From assembly GCF_021155775.2 (NCBI RefSeq), contig NC_060233.1:26949456-27013455 (forward strand): a DNA stretch of 64,000 nt, read 5' to 3'. The notes below the pieces were generated by a model, which had not been told where the DNA came from, did no database searches, and saw only the letters and a program-made list of their open reading frames with translations. Of the stretch, positions 34,763 to 48,400 are shown in pieces. Within the stretch, counting starts at the first letter, position 1. Every line of letters starts with the position of its first letter. The DNA is from Neodiprion pinetum. Its lineage: Eukaryota > Arthropoda > Insecta > Hymenoptera > Diprionidae. Position numbers and translations under genes: made by a program.

Positions 34763-36841
34763 TACGAAGTCACCGTATTTCTCGTTTCTTAACTTCATTC
34801 GGCATTTATAATTGTGTTTATCTAAATAATCTAAATAATTGATTCAAAGTTAGAGTTGTGAATTCCGTCAGTGTAACGAACAATTTAACATAAAGCCTGA
34901 TTGAATTTTACTGTAGAAATCGGTATTACTTATTGTATAAAGATGGTTTCGAATCCAAAAATTGATAAATATTTGATGCTAACTATATGATTAAAATCTG
35001 GATTAAATACTACTCAAATAACGAATTTCTTTTGACTAAAGAATTCTCTCTCTTATTATTATATGCAATTACGACAGATTTGACGCTCTTGAATCAAAAT
35101 ATAGTAACAAAAAATATGTACCACATGTAATTTTCATGTAAAGTTTTTTTTTTTAAGTAAAACGGTACTTTTTCTCACAAATTACAATCAAAAACTAATG
35201 ATAGCAACAATATTTGTAAAAATATTACAAAGTTAAAAAGTCTAAAGATTAAAATCGTCGAAAAACAGAAAAACACGACAAATTCTGAATTTTCAACATT
35301 AAAAAAAAAAAAAAATTATAGTATGTGATATATACGTGACAAGAAAAAAATGGATAGCAAATATAGATTCGGCTCATTAAATACTTCATATATATATTAT
35401 TTATTTATTTATTTTGCAGACCTGTGTAATTAATAATTTCCTTTGAAAGTAACTACTTACATTCGATGTACCGCGTAAACGTAAATGAACCAAATTACAA
35501 ATAAAAGAAATAAGTTTCTAGCATCGCTCTGCTTAAATAAGCGTGACGAAACATTAATTGGTAATTAATGCAGAGTGATGATTTAATTTGTGGTGTGCGC
35601 ACTTCTAAGTTAACGTTCTTCGACACTTTTCCTAATATCGCAAATTTGTTATTTTCTATTTTTAAAATTGCGCAATATGTTTTGTTATTTTATTGGTGAA
35701 ATCTACACGAAACTTGAAGAAAAAAGTGTTCATTTTCAAAGTAACGTAAACTTTCTTTCATCATTATTATTATGTCTTTACAATTGATGTTTTTTATCTT
35801 TACGGATTAAGAATCTCGTTTGATCACAAATTTCTAGTTAAAATTCCCGAAGAAAAATAAACAAACAGTTTACAAAGTTTCCTTCTTATAATTAAAAAGG
35901 CAAGAGAATCGCAGCGAAGAATATTCTATTTTCTATAAATCTTGTTTACGTCATTTCAGAAAGTTTTCTTTGCATCTTTTCCACTCTCATTTTCTTAACA
36001 ACTCGAAGAGTGAATATCGGCGCATCTATAAATTATAGGTATATAGTAGAGTGGAGCAAAAAAAGTTGATTTATACAGTTATCCGTACCGTGTCAGATTA
36101 AATGTCATTAAAATATATCTCTTCCTTGAAAACTAATTGAATACGACAAATGATCCCTTAGAATTTAATTAAGAGTCTTAAAAATCCGTCCGAGTTAAAA
36201 ACAAATCCATAATTCGCTTCGACCCGTCTGAGATAGGACGACGTTTTTCTTTCTTTCCTTTGTTACTTCACTTTTCATTTCTTCTTGAAATTACGCACAC
36301 TGTCATTATTATCGTGCTTTTTTGTCCAGTATAATTGCATCGCTAATTTTTTAATTCCAAATTATTCAACTTTCAAGATAACTTTCAGCCAAGTTTCATT
36401 TACAGTCACATAAGAGTGGTGTTATTTTTTTATCTTTTCAACTTTTTTTTCCTCTTAAACGTTCGTAGTGAACACAAGATACCTTTTATAGATAACTTTT
36501 TGTACAGAAAATTTGACTAACCACAAAATAGAATCAAAAATAATTTCCCAGCTCGTACAGTTTTCGAGAATGTGTTTCGGATCTATAGAGCGTTTGAAAA
36601 ATTCAAACCGGATGAGGCACCCGTTAGAATTTTACCACCGAGTTCCGGTTTCACGAGGCTGTGTTTGAGACTAAAATCTAAGTAAGCAAAAAAAAAAAAA
36701 AAGTTTCAAAAAAAAAAAAAAAACACTCTAATCTACGTACAATAACATAATGTAAATATTAAATAACCTAATATTCTGACCGTGAATGTAATACGTGTGG
36801 GTATATTAGAGAAAAATGAATTTATTAAAATGTATACTTAC
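34763..36841 (-). other. Intron, no gene supported
   Basis: Very AT-rich, with poly-A tracts at about 36,690 and 36,710. No exon seen. Confidence 0.55.
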
Positions 36842-36901
36842 GTCATTTCCGATGTTGCATTTAACCAAATACGGATCAGTTCCTTGGTACAAGTCGAGCG
36901 A
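36842..36901 (-). CDS. Collagen gene exon 2: extracellular stalk with one cysteine
   Basis: A 60-bp, phase 0-0 exon. The acceptor is ggattcttcag and the donor GAC|GTAAGTATAC is perfect. It encodes 20 residues, beginning SLDLYQGTDP and ending CNIGND. The single cysteine could link chains of the trimer near the membrane (inference). The other two frames are less suitable: one has an internal stop and the other breaks the phase chain. It is placed in the collagen gene because it lies in order on the same strand and continues exon 1 and precedes exon 3 in phase. A 142-codon plus-strand frame over 36,782-37,210 is judged to be a shadow or chance frame. Confidence 0.7.
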
Positions 36902-37779
36902 CTGAAGAATCCCCTTCAAAGACATAACCAAATAGTAGTAAAATATCAATCTGTTTATAATATTCACCATTTTCGACGACGAGTCTCGCTGATACGTGCA
37001 ACGTATAACTCTGTATTCGTGCAACGTATGATACACGGAAATTTAACGTCCCTGATGACGCAAAAATGGATTTCAAGAGTTGCAGGTTTGAGGACACAGA
37101 TTCTTGTACCTACCGTTAATTCAAATTCACGATTATTAATGCCGGTACGCAACGCTGGCGGGCACGCTTTTTCTATTACGCATCACTCTGTATTTAGCCT
37201 TGATTTATAATCCACACCTTAATTCCTTCGAACTTCGAAGTCGATTGTTATTCAATTTTTATACCCACTATTTATTATTTCATCACTGTCATAAATTTCA
37301 GTTCCGTCCGTGCAATGCTCCCTAATTACTGTCCCTTTATTTATTTCCCTCCAATTCTTACTGCTTGTCTTGTCAATTTTCGAATTTCTCATTTCCCATT
37401 CTTCTCCTGTATGAGGAAATGGAAGTAATCAAAGATCGTTAATAAATCGTCAAACTTTACACTAATCTCAATTTCTTTTCATTCTTCGCTCCCTTTTAAA
37501 AATTATACCCACCCGATTGGTCCCTCAAAGCCTCTTCTCTGAAATTTCAAATCTCTATTCACGACGTGATTGGTTTAAAAATCAGCCACGTGCAGCTAGA
37601 AATATAAAGATTCAAAAAAAAAAAAAAAAAAATCATCAATATGTCATTCATTACGTTACATGATCAAGGCAAAAGACGCACAGTTTTTGGTTCAACCTTA
37701 AACAGGCATCTGCAAAAACGACTCAGACCAACGAATATAAAACTCTCTTTCGCTTGATATTGGGAAAGCAATGATCAAA

Positions 37780-37783
37780 AAAA

Positions 37784-37814
<31 letters not shown>

Positions 37815-37815
37815 A
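37780..37815. repeat. (AAAT)n microsatellite
   Basis: Perfect aaat/taaa repeat of about eight units. Confidence 0.9.
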
Positions 37816-37870
37816 CAAAAATACACAAAGATACACAAACGTGTAAAATCACGTGCAGCGAAATAGAATA

Positions 37871-38020
37871 TCAGGTTAGGCCGATGGCGACCTGTTGCAG
37901 GTACCGAACCTTTTCCGATAACTTATCATTACTGGATATCTGTCGTAATTCAACCGAGTGACGCGAACGATTGCCAAGAGATGACTGTCTCCTGTATTCT
38001 GACTCCGGCAGGCCAAGCTG
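37871..38020 (-). CDS. Unassigned exon-like stretch in collagen intron 1
   Basis: After a strong pyrimidine-rich acceptor (ttcttcttctcctcccccgc...acgatgcag) the minus strand is open for 49 codons, starting QLGLPESEYRRQSSLGNRSR and ending QQVAIGLT before TGA. GC is near 50 percent against about 35 percent around it. The frame would also fit phase 0 after collagen exon 1. No good donor follows (AAG|GTTCGG and CAG|GTCGCC are weak). It could be an alternative last exon, an exon of an overlapping gene, or chance. I do not recognise the sequence. Confidence 0.25.
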   Translation of the reverse strand, partial: QLGLPESEYRRQSSLGNRSRHSVELRQISSNDKLSEKVRYLQQVAIGLT

Positions 38021-40271
38021 CTGCATCGTGGAGAACATTGAGCGGGGGAGGAGAAGAAGAAATACACGTGTGTACTTCACCTTCTTTACAAGACTCGTTT
38101 CACAGTCACTGTCGTCGGGTACAAGCCTCACGGATATTTCTATCGCCTGACGCTATCGATTCGTCATAATTGTTGTCGGTATTAATATAGATTGATAGAC
38201 GTTAGTATCAGGGCTGTGGGATTAGTTGGAAGGGCCGATTTATTGGACAGTATGATTGATCGGAAAACCGTCGTTGGATCGAAAAGGTGGAATAATCGAT
38301 CGATCGAAAGGAACGAATAACGGAAATGGTGAGAAAAACTAAACGTCGGATGTACCGATTAATCGATTAGTCAGAGGAACGATCGATCGATCGTTTAAAA
38401 GATCGATTAATCGCGTGTACCTCAAGAAGATCACGATGACGAAGAGAGAAAAAAAAAAAAAAAACAGAAAGAAATCAAGTCTGTGATTGTCATTCCAAAA
38501 GTCTCGAATTTTACAACAAATTTCTGGTCATCGCAAGTATATTTAATAACGTGGGAAAAAATTTCACCGTCCTGTTCTACGTGTCGCGTGTATGCCTGTG
38601 AAAATTTCGATTGATCCGAAGATGAGAGAAGAAAAATTTCAAATCAAGATACGTGATTATTTTTATTCCTAATAATCATACAGGAACGATATATTTCTGA
38701 TTAGACTTCGAGCGTTTTGTGGGCAACGATACCCAAGCGATAATTTTCCTTCTTCTCTTTCTTCACTGATCCAACTTTGCCGGTGAAACGAAATTTGAAT
38801 TTCTCAACGAAAGCCGAAGGTGCGAATAAAATTTCTGCACAATGGCGCAGTGACATTCCGGCAACGTTTTTGCGTGTCGTTCCATTGTTTTCCCCTGAGC
38901 TTTCACAGCTTCGACTCAAATTGGCCGATTGTTATACGCGCGAAATATATGCGATGCGTATCTCTACCTCTGATCCGATTCTGCAACAACGGCAGCGCGA
39001 TGCTTTCGCAGATTATACTTGCTGAAAATATTATACGTGCATTATATTCACCATGGATGTCTTAAATTCAGTATACAGGGCAGTCCGTGTCAAATGAATC
39101 AATTTTTACCATCACTTTTTTTGATTTCGTTCAAAATATTTCATATCACAGTATCAACTCAAAAACATTCGATTTATTAACGGAATATTTTATTTATGCG
39201 ATTATTTTTTATTCATAGATATTAAAAACCTTGTCCAAGTATCGTCTTTTTCCAAATTTTAATACTTAGCTTCAATCATTTTCAGACGTCAAGTTGATTT
39301 GTTTCGATATTTGATCAACCGCTTTAAAAATTTTAGTTCTGCATATAGCGAGAGATAAAATAAATGGAATATATTTTCTACCCTGTTAAGATTACGTTAA
39401 AATTATGTAGATAGCGATTGTTAATTCGTTTGATTTTTCCCAAAAATTTTCAAAGGTATATCGAAGCTGTAAACTAACATAATCATAGCGCTTGAAGATG
39501 CGGAAAAATAATTAAACCTGTCCGAAGTTTCGTTTGTTCTGAGTAAAATTTTCAACGCGTTGAACGCTCGTTTTTATCAAGCAAAAATTATCCGGAGTGC
39601 TCGAGAAAACAAGAAAGTAGATAAATCACGGGATTAATCTTGAAGCTGTCTAAACAGAAAATGAAATAATTAACACATTTGGAAAAATTTTAAAAACGGC
39701 AGAACCTTAAAAAGTTTATGAATAAACACCTTCAAGGACTTAAGAAGAGTATATTTGTATTTTGAATGCACATGTCGTTGCAGAAAAAGATATTTTTCAA
39801 ATGAATTGCGACTGTTATTAGCGAAAAAATGTCGACAATATTACCGAATCAACATGTCGAATTTAGCATGGCATGCTCCATACATGTCTATTACGTGTAT
39901 TTTTTGTGATTCGTTTGTTCCTTTTTTTTTGTTTCGAGTTTCTTCTTTCTTCTCTACTTCTTATCAACCAAAAGTTTCGCCGCGTTTCTTACAAAGTAAC
40001 GAATTTTGTTTTTCTGGCACCGTTTCACGTGTGCAGGCTTCGTTGCTTGAAAATAAGAAAACTTCTTCTATTTCTGTTGCTTTCCTTTTACTGGACTATA
40101 CTGAATTTTGTGAGATATTATTCTCCGTGATGACGATTTTTATTGTTGAATCCATTCGTGATCATCGACTCATTCTATGCGAGTGTCTTGAATTAACTTT
40201 CGGACAACATCGTAAATCGTGCAAAGTTGAAAATTGATTTTCCAACTGAAATTATTTTATATAATATCCTA
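38021..40271 (-). other. Intron, no gene supported
   Basis: 38,200-38,420 is rich in gatcgatcga-type phrases. A single transposon end lies at 39,077-39,097. The open frames at 38,777-39,025 and 39,755-40,237 (plus, 160 codons, Phe/Ser-rich) show no known motif. Confidence 0.45.
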
Positions 40272-40698
40272 CATAGAGAAATTTTTAGTTTCGGTTACAG
40301 GTCGGTACTTAACTATTTCCATTTTTTACCACAATCGAAAAATATATTTGTAGGTACAAAATGAAAATTAGTTTTCTAGCTGTTACCAGAAAGTCTAGTA
40401 TCCGTTACTATTCTTTCTCGTTACTATCACTGTTACTATATTTTCTTGCAACTGTTGCGAAAACTTAATGCTTGTATAAGAATAAATGGACGTTAAAGCC
40501 TTGTTTAACTAAAAAAAGTAGAGTAAGCTTCAGAAACCGATTTTGCGTTGCAATTACCAAAAAAGGATCGACAATAGCGCAAAATGGTAACGCGTACCTC
40601 GTTTTTCGTAATTCCAACAATATTCAAACAGTTTTTTTAACGATACCTGTTTTACTGAATTTTTCTAGTTATTATAACAAATGAAATTTTTCTCAGTG
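40272..40698 (-). mobile_element. CACTGAG MITE, copy 4 (reverse)
   Basis: Reverse orientation. Left end catagagaaatttttagttt, right end gaaatttttctcagtg followed by TA. The 70-codon frame inside is not conserved between copies. Confidence 0.85.
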
Positions 40699-42142
40699 TA
40701 CTCTTTTCAAGTTTGTTCACATTATTTTTATAGAATATAATACTGCATGTACAAAGCCTCGGAATTTCATTTTCTCCAATTTTTACGTTACTCTTAGAAG
40801 AGTTCCAATTACGTTACACCAGGTATATAATAAAAGCTTTGATCTTATCGTCTCAGGTACAATTTCCTGTATTACTCTGTGCAAAATTCTTTTCTCCGCG
40901 CTTATTAGTCTTTCCCCTTTCCAACTGACGCATGACGTGAGGAACTTTATCATTAAGCTCAATATGAAAAAAATTAACGAACGTAACGATAGGTATGATT
41001 CACATCAGAGATTTTGGGTTTGTTTACATTTAAAAGGCAGAAGTAGGTTCAGCGATTGACCTTAAGGAGTCCTTTACGCTAAATTAGCGAGTATAACATT
41101 GGTTTTTAATCGTTTATTTTATTTTCAGAGCGTACCGAAAGTGGGAGAAAAAAAATTTCAACGTAAAACGTTATTTTTTTCCATGAACTATTTAATGCAA
41201 TACATGTCATATTTTTCACCGAATGGCATCAAAAAACGCAATTTAAATTGATTTTTTTTCTTCCAACGTGATACCTTTAACTTCGCTGTAAATTTTACCG
41301 GCTATCCGGCAGTGTATTGAAAATGTGTAAAAAAACTTGGCATCGTGGCACTCGAGATTCTCGACGAGTAGAAAAAATATTTTACCGAGAAAATTGAATT
41401 AAGGTACATTTCGGTATAAAATATAACATATTCGCAATAAATAGTTCTGAGGAGGACCCCCAACAAGAGGCTGAAACGTCAAAATCTTGCAGATATTTTT
41501 CATCATCGATCTTGGATACCAAGAAAAAATTTCACACACGAATATCAATAAGGCCGATCGATTCGTCTAAATAATTATAGACAAGGTCGTTGGATTTCTG
41601 CGTTTTTATTTAAACTCTGCAAACACGTGTAATGTAAAATATATTGTTCTAGTACCGAAGTACATATTTATTGGATCGTTTCCCTGCATCTTCTGCTGTA
41701 CGGAAAGTAAGTAGACGTACATAATGCAGCATTATATAGCAAAGGAAGATATTACTACGATAGTTTTCCATATTATATGCACACGTATACACGATATCAA
41801 TTCCGATTCAATTCACTTGAACTCTTTCCGTATGTTTACACATAAATCCCAGAGGAGGAGACTGATATTTATTGAGAATATATTTGTCCTTGTGAAATAA
41901 AACGGACGCACGAAGTAGACAAACTCAAAAAGCATAGAAAATCGGAAAATAAGGAAATGTGATTGATTTAGTTGACCTGGATTGGACTGGACCGAAAACT
42001 TTTTCCTGGGATGCGTTTCGAGCACATAAAACATCGGCGAATGAAGTATTCTGTTTCTTAATTTTATTACTGGAATAACTCAAAAATTGCTATACCTATA
42101 AAATCCAAAACTTGTTTAGTTCGTATTTAGTATTTTAGTTTA
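40699..42142 (-). other. Intron, no gene supported
   Basis: AT-rich. At about 41,450-41,490 the phrase gaggacccccaacaagaggctgaaacgtc resembles dispersed repeat sequence, but no element could be bounded. Confidence 0.4.
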
Positions 42143-42684
42143 GATCAACCCATTAAAACCTAGGATCGAACTGACTATTTCGTTCACACAAAACGGGTAG
42201 ATAGTGTATAAATATTTTTTTTTGCGTTATTTTCAATTGTCTAAAAAAAAAAAAAATTATTTAAACAAATTATACCAAAAGTTGTTATTTTTAGAAACTG
42301 ACTGCGTCAATCGATTTTACGGGAAAAATAATGAGGAAAACTTGCGTGACATTTTTTCGTCAGAGTTCAATTTGTTAATGTTATAGTTTTTATGGTGGAA
42401 ATTATGGAGAATTTTTCATTCAGCTCGATTTCATACCGACAAACTAACTCTGACAAAAATATGTCACATAAGTTTTCCTCGTGATTTTTCCCGTAGAATC
42501 GATTCGTGCCGTCAGTTTTTGAAAATAACAACTTCCAGTATAATTTCTTTGAGTATTTTTTTTTTATGAACTATTGCAAATAACATGAGAAAAAAAAGTA
42601 TATTTCATTTCTCCATTTTGCTACGAATGGAATAGTTAGTTTGATGTTACCTGACCCAGTTTTTTCTTGGGCTTTAATGGATCA
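42143..42684. mobile_element. Foldback element, about 540 bp
   Basis: Two long inverted arms. Left arm parts gatcaacccattaaaacc, gttgttatttttagaaactg and cgattttacgggaaaaat match, in inverse order, right arm parts tttttcccgtagaatcg, cagtttttgaaaataacaac and gggctttaatggatc. A central spacer of roughly 60-80 bp separates them. Non-coding; the RNA would fold into a long hairpin. Confidence 0.8.
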
Positions 42685-43446
42685 AGTCCAAAATCATCCG
42701 ATAAAACGAGCCCCGTGTCAAAAACAAAATGATAATTTGTCACTCGAATTTCTAGTCAGAGAGTAAGAGAAATTTTCCGACTCTCGAAAGCATTGCAGAA
42801 TTACCAATATCGATACTGAAAGTTTATCAAGACTTTTAGATATTTTTTTCTTTTTTTTTTTCATTTTGCTGATTTCGAAAAGATTCCGTCGAATTGAAGG
42901 ATACAAATGTGATAATTTAACGAAAATAGAGACACTAAATCGACATTAAACTGTTTCGTATTTTGATTGATTATTTCTGTCTATCCAAAATGAGTTTCTA
43001 ATAAAACACGGGTTATTTACTAAAAAACAAATTGTTTTTCTGAATATTATTTTAAAACAGTCAACTTCTCATTCGGCGAGACTAATTGTAAACAATTCTA
43101 CCGAACGTCGTTCAAAACGAACTATGAATAATATAACAATAAAACAAAAATATTACTTAAAAAAAGCTCCGTCTTCATATTTCCACGCGTAGAAACAGGT
43201 ATTATAAATTTACTCCAAAATACAATAACCAAATTCTGCCATTGAATATAAAAAATTTTCGTCATAGCCGATTTTAGTTTACATTGGCCAACCTCTTAAA
43301 ATTGTATGTAATTGGAAAGACTCGGTCTAAAATAGACGTTATTTTCCTCCCATTTTTCTTTTTGATCATTATCCAAATTTCATTTCTTATTAATTTGTAA
43401 ATAGCATAAAGAAAATACGAATTATGTCGATTGTGATTGATTTATA

Positions 43447-43871
43447 TACTGAGAAAAATTTAATTTGTTACGGTAACTAGAAAAATTCAGTAAAACAGCT
43501 ATCGTAAAAAAAACCGTTTTAATATTGTTGGAATTACGAAAAACAAGATACGCGTAACCATTTTGCGCTATTGTCGATCCTTTTTTGGTAATTGCAACGC
43601 AAAATCAGTTTCTGGGGTTTACTCTACTTTTTTAGTTAAATAAGGCTTTAACGTAAATTTATTGTTGCACGAGCATTAAACTTTCGCAACAGTTACGCGA
43701 AAATATAGCAACAGCGATCGTAACGAGAAAGAATAGTAACGGATACTAGACTTTCAGGTAGCAGCTAGAAAACTAATTTTCGTTTTGTACGTAGAACTAT
43801 ATTTTTCGATTGTGGTAAAAAATGAAAATAGTTAAGGACTGAGCGGTAACCGGAAATAAAAATTTCTCTCA
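43447..43871 (+). mobile_element. CACTGAG MITE, copy 5
   Basis: Left end tactgagaaaaatttaattt, right end aaatttctctcac (decayed). Internal landmarks conserved. Confidence 0.83.
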
Positions 43872-45033
43872 CAATCAGTATAGGTGCGGAAAATATATTT
43901 CCCAATTACTCATTGATAAAACCAATCGATTTTCATTTCTTGCTGCCATTTTCGAGACAGTGGTGGTTTAAGTTTCCGTAGCTGATTGAAAATTAGTTAA
44001 TCCGGAGTTCGGGTAGGGCTATTATTAGAACTCGAGACATTGGCATCTGAATATTTCAACGCACGAGACGAAGTTCGGAGAAGATAGCCGGCGTTACTAG
44101 TTCTTTCTATTCGGAACTTACAATCAGGCAGTACGTATGCAGCAACGCCTTACAGGGCCCTGTGTAGCACCATAAGTTACACCTTGAGTACACTGCAAGA
44201 CACGTATCCTACATTTCCAATTCCTAAAAGAGGGATTTATTCCCAGAGATGAATCTTTCACTCAATTTTTCTCCGACATAATCTGAATGAGATGTCGATG
44301 TGCGCATTTTTGAGCTTAGTTTAAGTTTCCGAAATTTCATTCTGACAATAACTTGTTTCTCTCCGATTTTCGTTTACTTGTATTTTAAGTTTCACAAAAT
44401 TTGAATATGTTCGTAAAAATTTCTATAAAAAATTTGTCTCAATTGAGGACACTATAATTTGTAGAAGCGTTGGAGTGCTTAAAAAAAAAAAAGTAAAACT
44501 ACCGATTTTTATCAAAAAAATAAAATCGATAGTTTTCAGATAATTGTAATATGTGTTCTAATGACGATAACTATGCTTTGTCATAAAGGTTTGGAAAGTT
44601 TGAAAAATCAGCTTTAAGGATCTGTGCATGAATCTCAAAAATATTGAAGACTTTACGAGTGTTTGAACCGTTAACGAAAAGTGAAATTTTCCCTTGTTAA
44701 ATGAATGGGAAATAAAAATCGAATTAGCGGCTTATTAAACTTGAGCTAGACGGCTCATCTTTTGGGAAGATCTTTTTTCTATCAAAAACTATCGTTTGAG
44801 TGGGTAAGAGCGAAAAAAGACAATTTTTTTTTTTCACCACTCTAATAAGTTTTCATAAGAAAAAAAAAAAAAAAAAAACAATCACAAAAGAGAACATATG
44901 TAATGAATTCTTAAGACTGGTTTTAACAAATAAATTTTCAAAACGTTTCTTCAAAATAACTTTATTTGGTAAAAGTCTTCTAAACAGTGGATCAGAACTA
45001 GACCAGTTGAGTGGCGTAGAGATTTCTTCCAAC
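43872..45033 (-). other. Intron between two MITEs
   Basis: AT-rich with poly-A tracts. No exon seen. Confidence 0.55.
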
Positions 45034-45425
45034 ATTGAGTGAAATTTTTAGTTCCTGTTACCGCTCAGTCCTGAGCTATTTTCATTTTTTACGACAATCG
45101 AAAAATATAGTTCTGGGTAGAAAATGAAAATTAGTTTTCTAGCTGTTAACGGAAAGTTTAGTATCCGATACTATTCTTTCTCATTACCATCACTGTTGCT
45201 TGTGCAACAACAAATTGACGTTAAAGCCTTGTTTAACTAAAAAAGTAGAGTAAACCTCAGAAACTGATTTTGCGTTGCAATTACGAAAAAAGGATCGACG
45301 ACAGCGCAAAATAGTTGGGCGCACCTCGTTTTTCGTAATTCCAACAATATTCAAACAGTTTTTTTAGCGATACCTGTTTTACTGAATTTTTCTGGTTACC
45401 ATAATAAATGAAATTTTTTTCAGTG
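45034..45425 (-). mobile_element. CACTGAG MITE, copy 6 (reverse)
   Basis: Reverse orientation. Left end cattgagtgaaatttttagt, right end gaaatttttttcagtg. Slightly shorter than the others through internal deletion. Confidence 0.83.
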
Positions 45426-48400
45426 AAGTGTCTGATGAGTGTCTTCGAAACTAAATACCAATAAAAATATGCGGGGGAACTTTATACATCTATCGGACGT
45501 AGGATATTCCTAAATAATTCCAATAAAATTCTTATCGATCTTCAACGTCGAGCGTCGACTTCTGCTCCCTGCATAAAATCGAATTCAGAGGGATTCACTC
45601 GCTCACTCACCTCACGTTGTTACCCATTAAATGCCTGCGTAACGATCGCGTGATACAGGTATGATACCTGTATACACAGAAAGTTAAGTTTCATACGTTG
45701 TTGCACTGGCGTGCCGAGCTCTGCTTTGGATTATAAATCAGTGCCTCGTCAAATCCTGACAAGTTACTGACGGGCTTGTTACCGCTGATACCTGCAGCTA
45801 TGGATGAATCGGGCCAATCTCTACGTCTATCCTCGGCTAGCCGTACTCCTACACCTGTGCAAGACGTTTCTACGAGAATACTCTAACTTATAATTGTTCC
45901 CCATCCGCCACGATCGCGATTTCAAGCACTATTTATTGACGTTCGCAACACCTGCATCGTTAGAAACGCGGGCAAAAATCTGAAGGAATTACCAACGAAT
46001 TGTTAGCGGTTTATATTCCATACTTTTTCTTTTTTGTTTCTCTCTTCAATACGAATTGCAAGTTTATCCTCGGGAAAAATAATATGGCTCGAGTTACTGA
46101 TATATTGGCAGATCCACGAACCTTCGGCCAGATTGATAGGGTAATATTTTAATACTTTACTGAAAGAAATTTGGATGTATTCTGTAGTGTACACTGATTT
46201 ATAACTGTATAAATATACTTTCCGATAATGAAATCAATTTTGAAGTGGATATTGAATACGTGCCAATATACACGGTTTTTCTTTTAAATTTCAAGTGGCG
46301 TATATATGCAGAGATCCAGAAAGTAAATTATTTTTTATTTTTTTATTTTGCTTCAAGGAGTAAAAATTTTCATAGCAAGATGAAAATTGAAGCGTGATTA
46401 AATTTGCGTAACTGTTCCAGAAATATCGAACCTTTGGAATTCTTTACAAGAGTTATGAAACAAATTTTTTCTCCATGTTAATATGAAAGAATGGTCTTTC
46501 TGGACTACATTCTTAGGTATTCACAAAAATATGAATATATGTATATATATATATGAAAAGAAAAACATATCAATTGAGCTATAACTCTTTTAATTTTTTT
46601 GCTCGAAAGAATAGATGCTTTGGAGCAAATTTTGAATTTTGTAAGAGTGGATCAAAAATGGGGTCATTATTTATGAATAAGAATTTTTTCAATATATATT
46701 TTGTAGCACTCGAATATTTGTACCCATTTTATTACGATATCATTTCCATTACACTAAAAACCTTGGGATATGCTCCAAAATATCCATTTTTTGTTTACAC
46801 GACAACAAGCAAAAAAGAAATTTCCACCAAACATAAGGTCTTTCACCTTTACTTTATTTTTCGGCTAATTTTAGTGTAGATATGAGTTATGGAAAAAACA
46901 AATATAAATAAATAAATAAATAACGACACGCCTTTTAACCCACTAAATTCACCTTATTTGCGGATACGTCCTTACACCATTAGACAAGCGACACAGACAC
47001 GACGAGGGAGTTTTATATTTCTCCCAGTGCAAATCGAGCGGTACGAATTTTCATGAACTACGAGTTAATTTAGCCGTGTTCCTTTCTTGCTTTCTCTATT
47101 TTTATCAACACCGCAGAACAGGGAATTCAAAAAAGCTCCATCCATCAATACAACCCATCAAGTTACACGGGGAATATATTCGACAGTACGAAGACAAATG
47201 GCGATTTTAATAATAACCAGAGAAAGATTTTACCCTCATTGATTACGTTTTTTTTTTTACATTTTTTTTTCTAGGTCGCGTTACAAGAAAACACGCATAT
47301 ATACATGTATGCAGGCTTATTAATTACCGTGAAAGCTTCGCGACTCGCTGTTTTATTCCATGTTACACATTAAAATAATAATAACAGAGTGTAGTTGTGG
47401 TTACTCCAAGAATCTGGGGAACTTGAAAAAGATTCCAAGTGTCAAGTAAATTCCTCTGCCCATCCATCATTCAATTTATGAATAACCGTCATAGTTATCA
47501 CAACAGTTAGATTTTGAAAGTTATACCCACACTGATGTGGGTATAATAATTGTAAAAAGTTTCGCAGAGATTTACGAAACTTTTATATTAAATAAAAATA
47601 ACACGACTGTTTTTATCGGAGTTATATAATGTATGCAAATTTACCGCAGCTATCGAATTCTTCCATCGCACTGTTGCCGATCAGGATAAAACTAAGAAGC
47701 AGTGCATCGATTGCTTTATTTTTGCGAATATAGGTGTGGTCAAAAAGTTCGTAAAGCTGACAAGCTTTCAGGATCGTCGAAACTTGGATACCTGAATTAA
47801 TGACACGAAAAAATATCAGTCGTGATCGAATCAATCTCCGACAAATTTAAGTAAAGTAATTATCAGAAAATTGACAGATTTCCGTTCCTCATCATTCGTG
47901 CGTGTGATCTCCTCTCGATAAAAAACGAAAATTCAAACCTTACACGAGGAAACTAACCTGTAATAAATTGAACACACGATTAAAAAAAAAAAAAAAAAAA
48001 AAACGTAAAATACAGATTCGATGAAACAGTAATAATCGTGACCGATAATTGAGGATCCTTTGACGAAGAAACACGATTACGTGTCTGTAGGTCAATACAG
48101 AACCAAATCATCAGATGAATCCGATTGAAGCTGCGCGGAAGGCACGTATAGGAATTTAACACGCTTCGATTTGCAGGCCCGACTACTCGACGGAATGTAG
48201 AATCTAGAGTGCTGCCAGTGCTTCAGTTATATTTTGTCAAAGAGTCTAGAATGCACGATTGAAAGTCATTGCGGCGTAGCTATAACGTAGAGTAACGCGC
48301 CAATTATTACTTGAAGAACGCGTTTGATCAACGCGGGTAGAACTTGCTCTATAAATGTGGAATCTGTCACGTTAGTTGCTGTTATTACACGACGTTCGCA

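Noticed and set aside
36782..37210. 142-codon plus-strand frame
   Set aside because: Overlaps the minus-strand exon 2, has no motif, and several minus frames are also open; probably chance.
39755..40237. 160-codon plus-strand frame, Phe/Ser-rich
   Set aside because: No domain, signal or codon pattern that stands out from AT-rich background; runs up to a MITE.
47640..47800. Minus-strand open stretch with an acceptor-like ttaattcag and donor-like GTAAAT
   Set aside because: Composition as in the surroundings, no recognisable motif, phase 1-1 would not fit the collagen chain.
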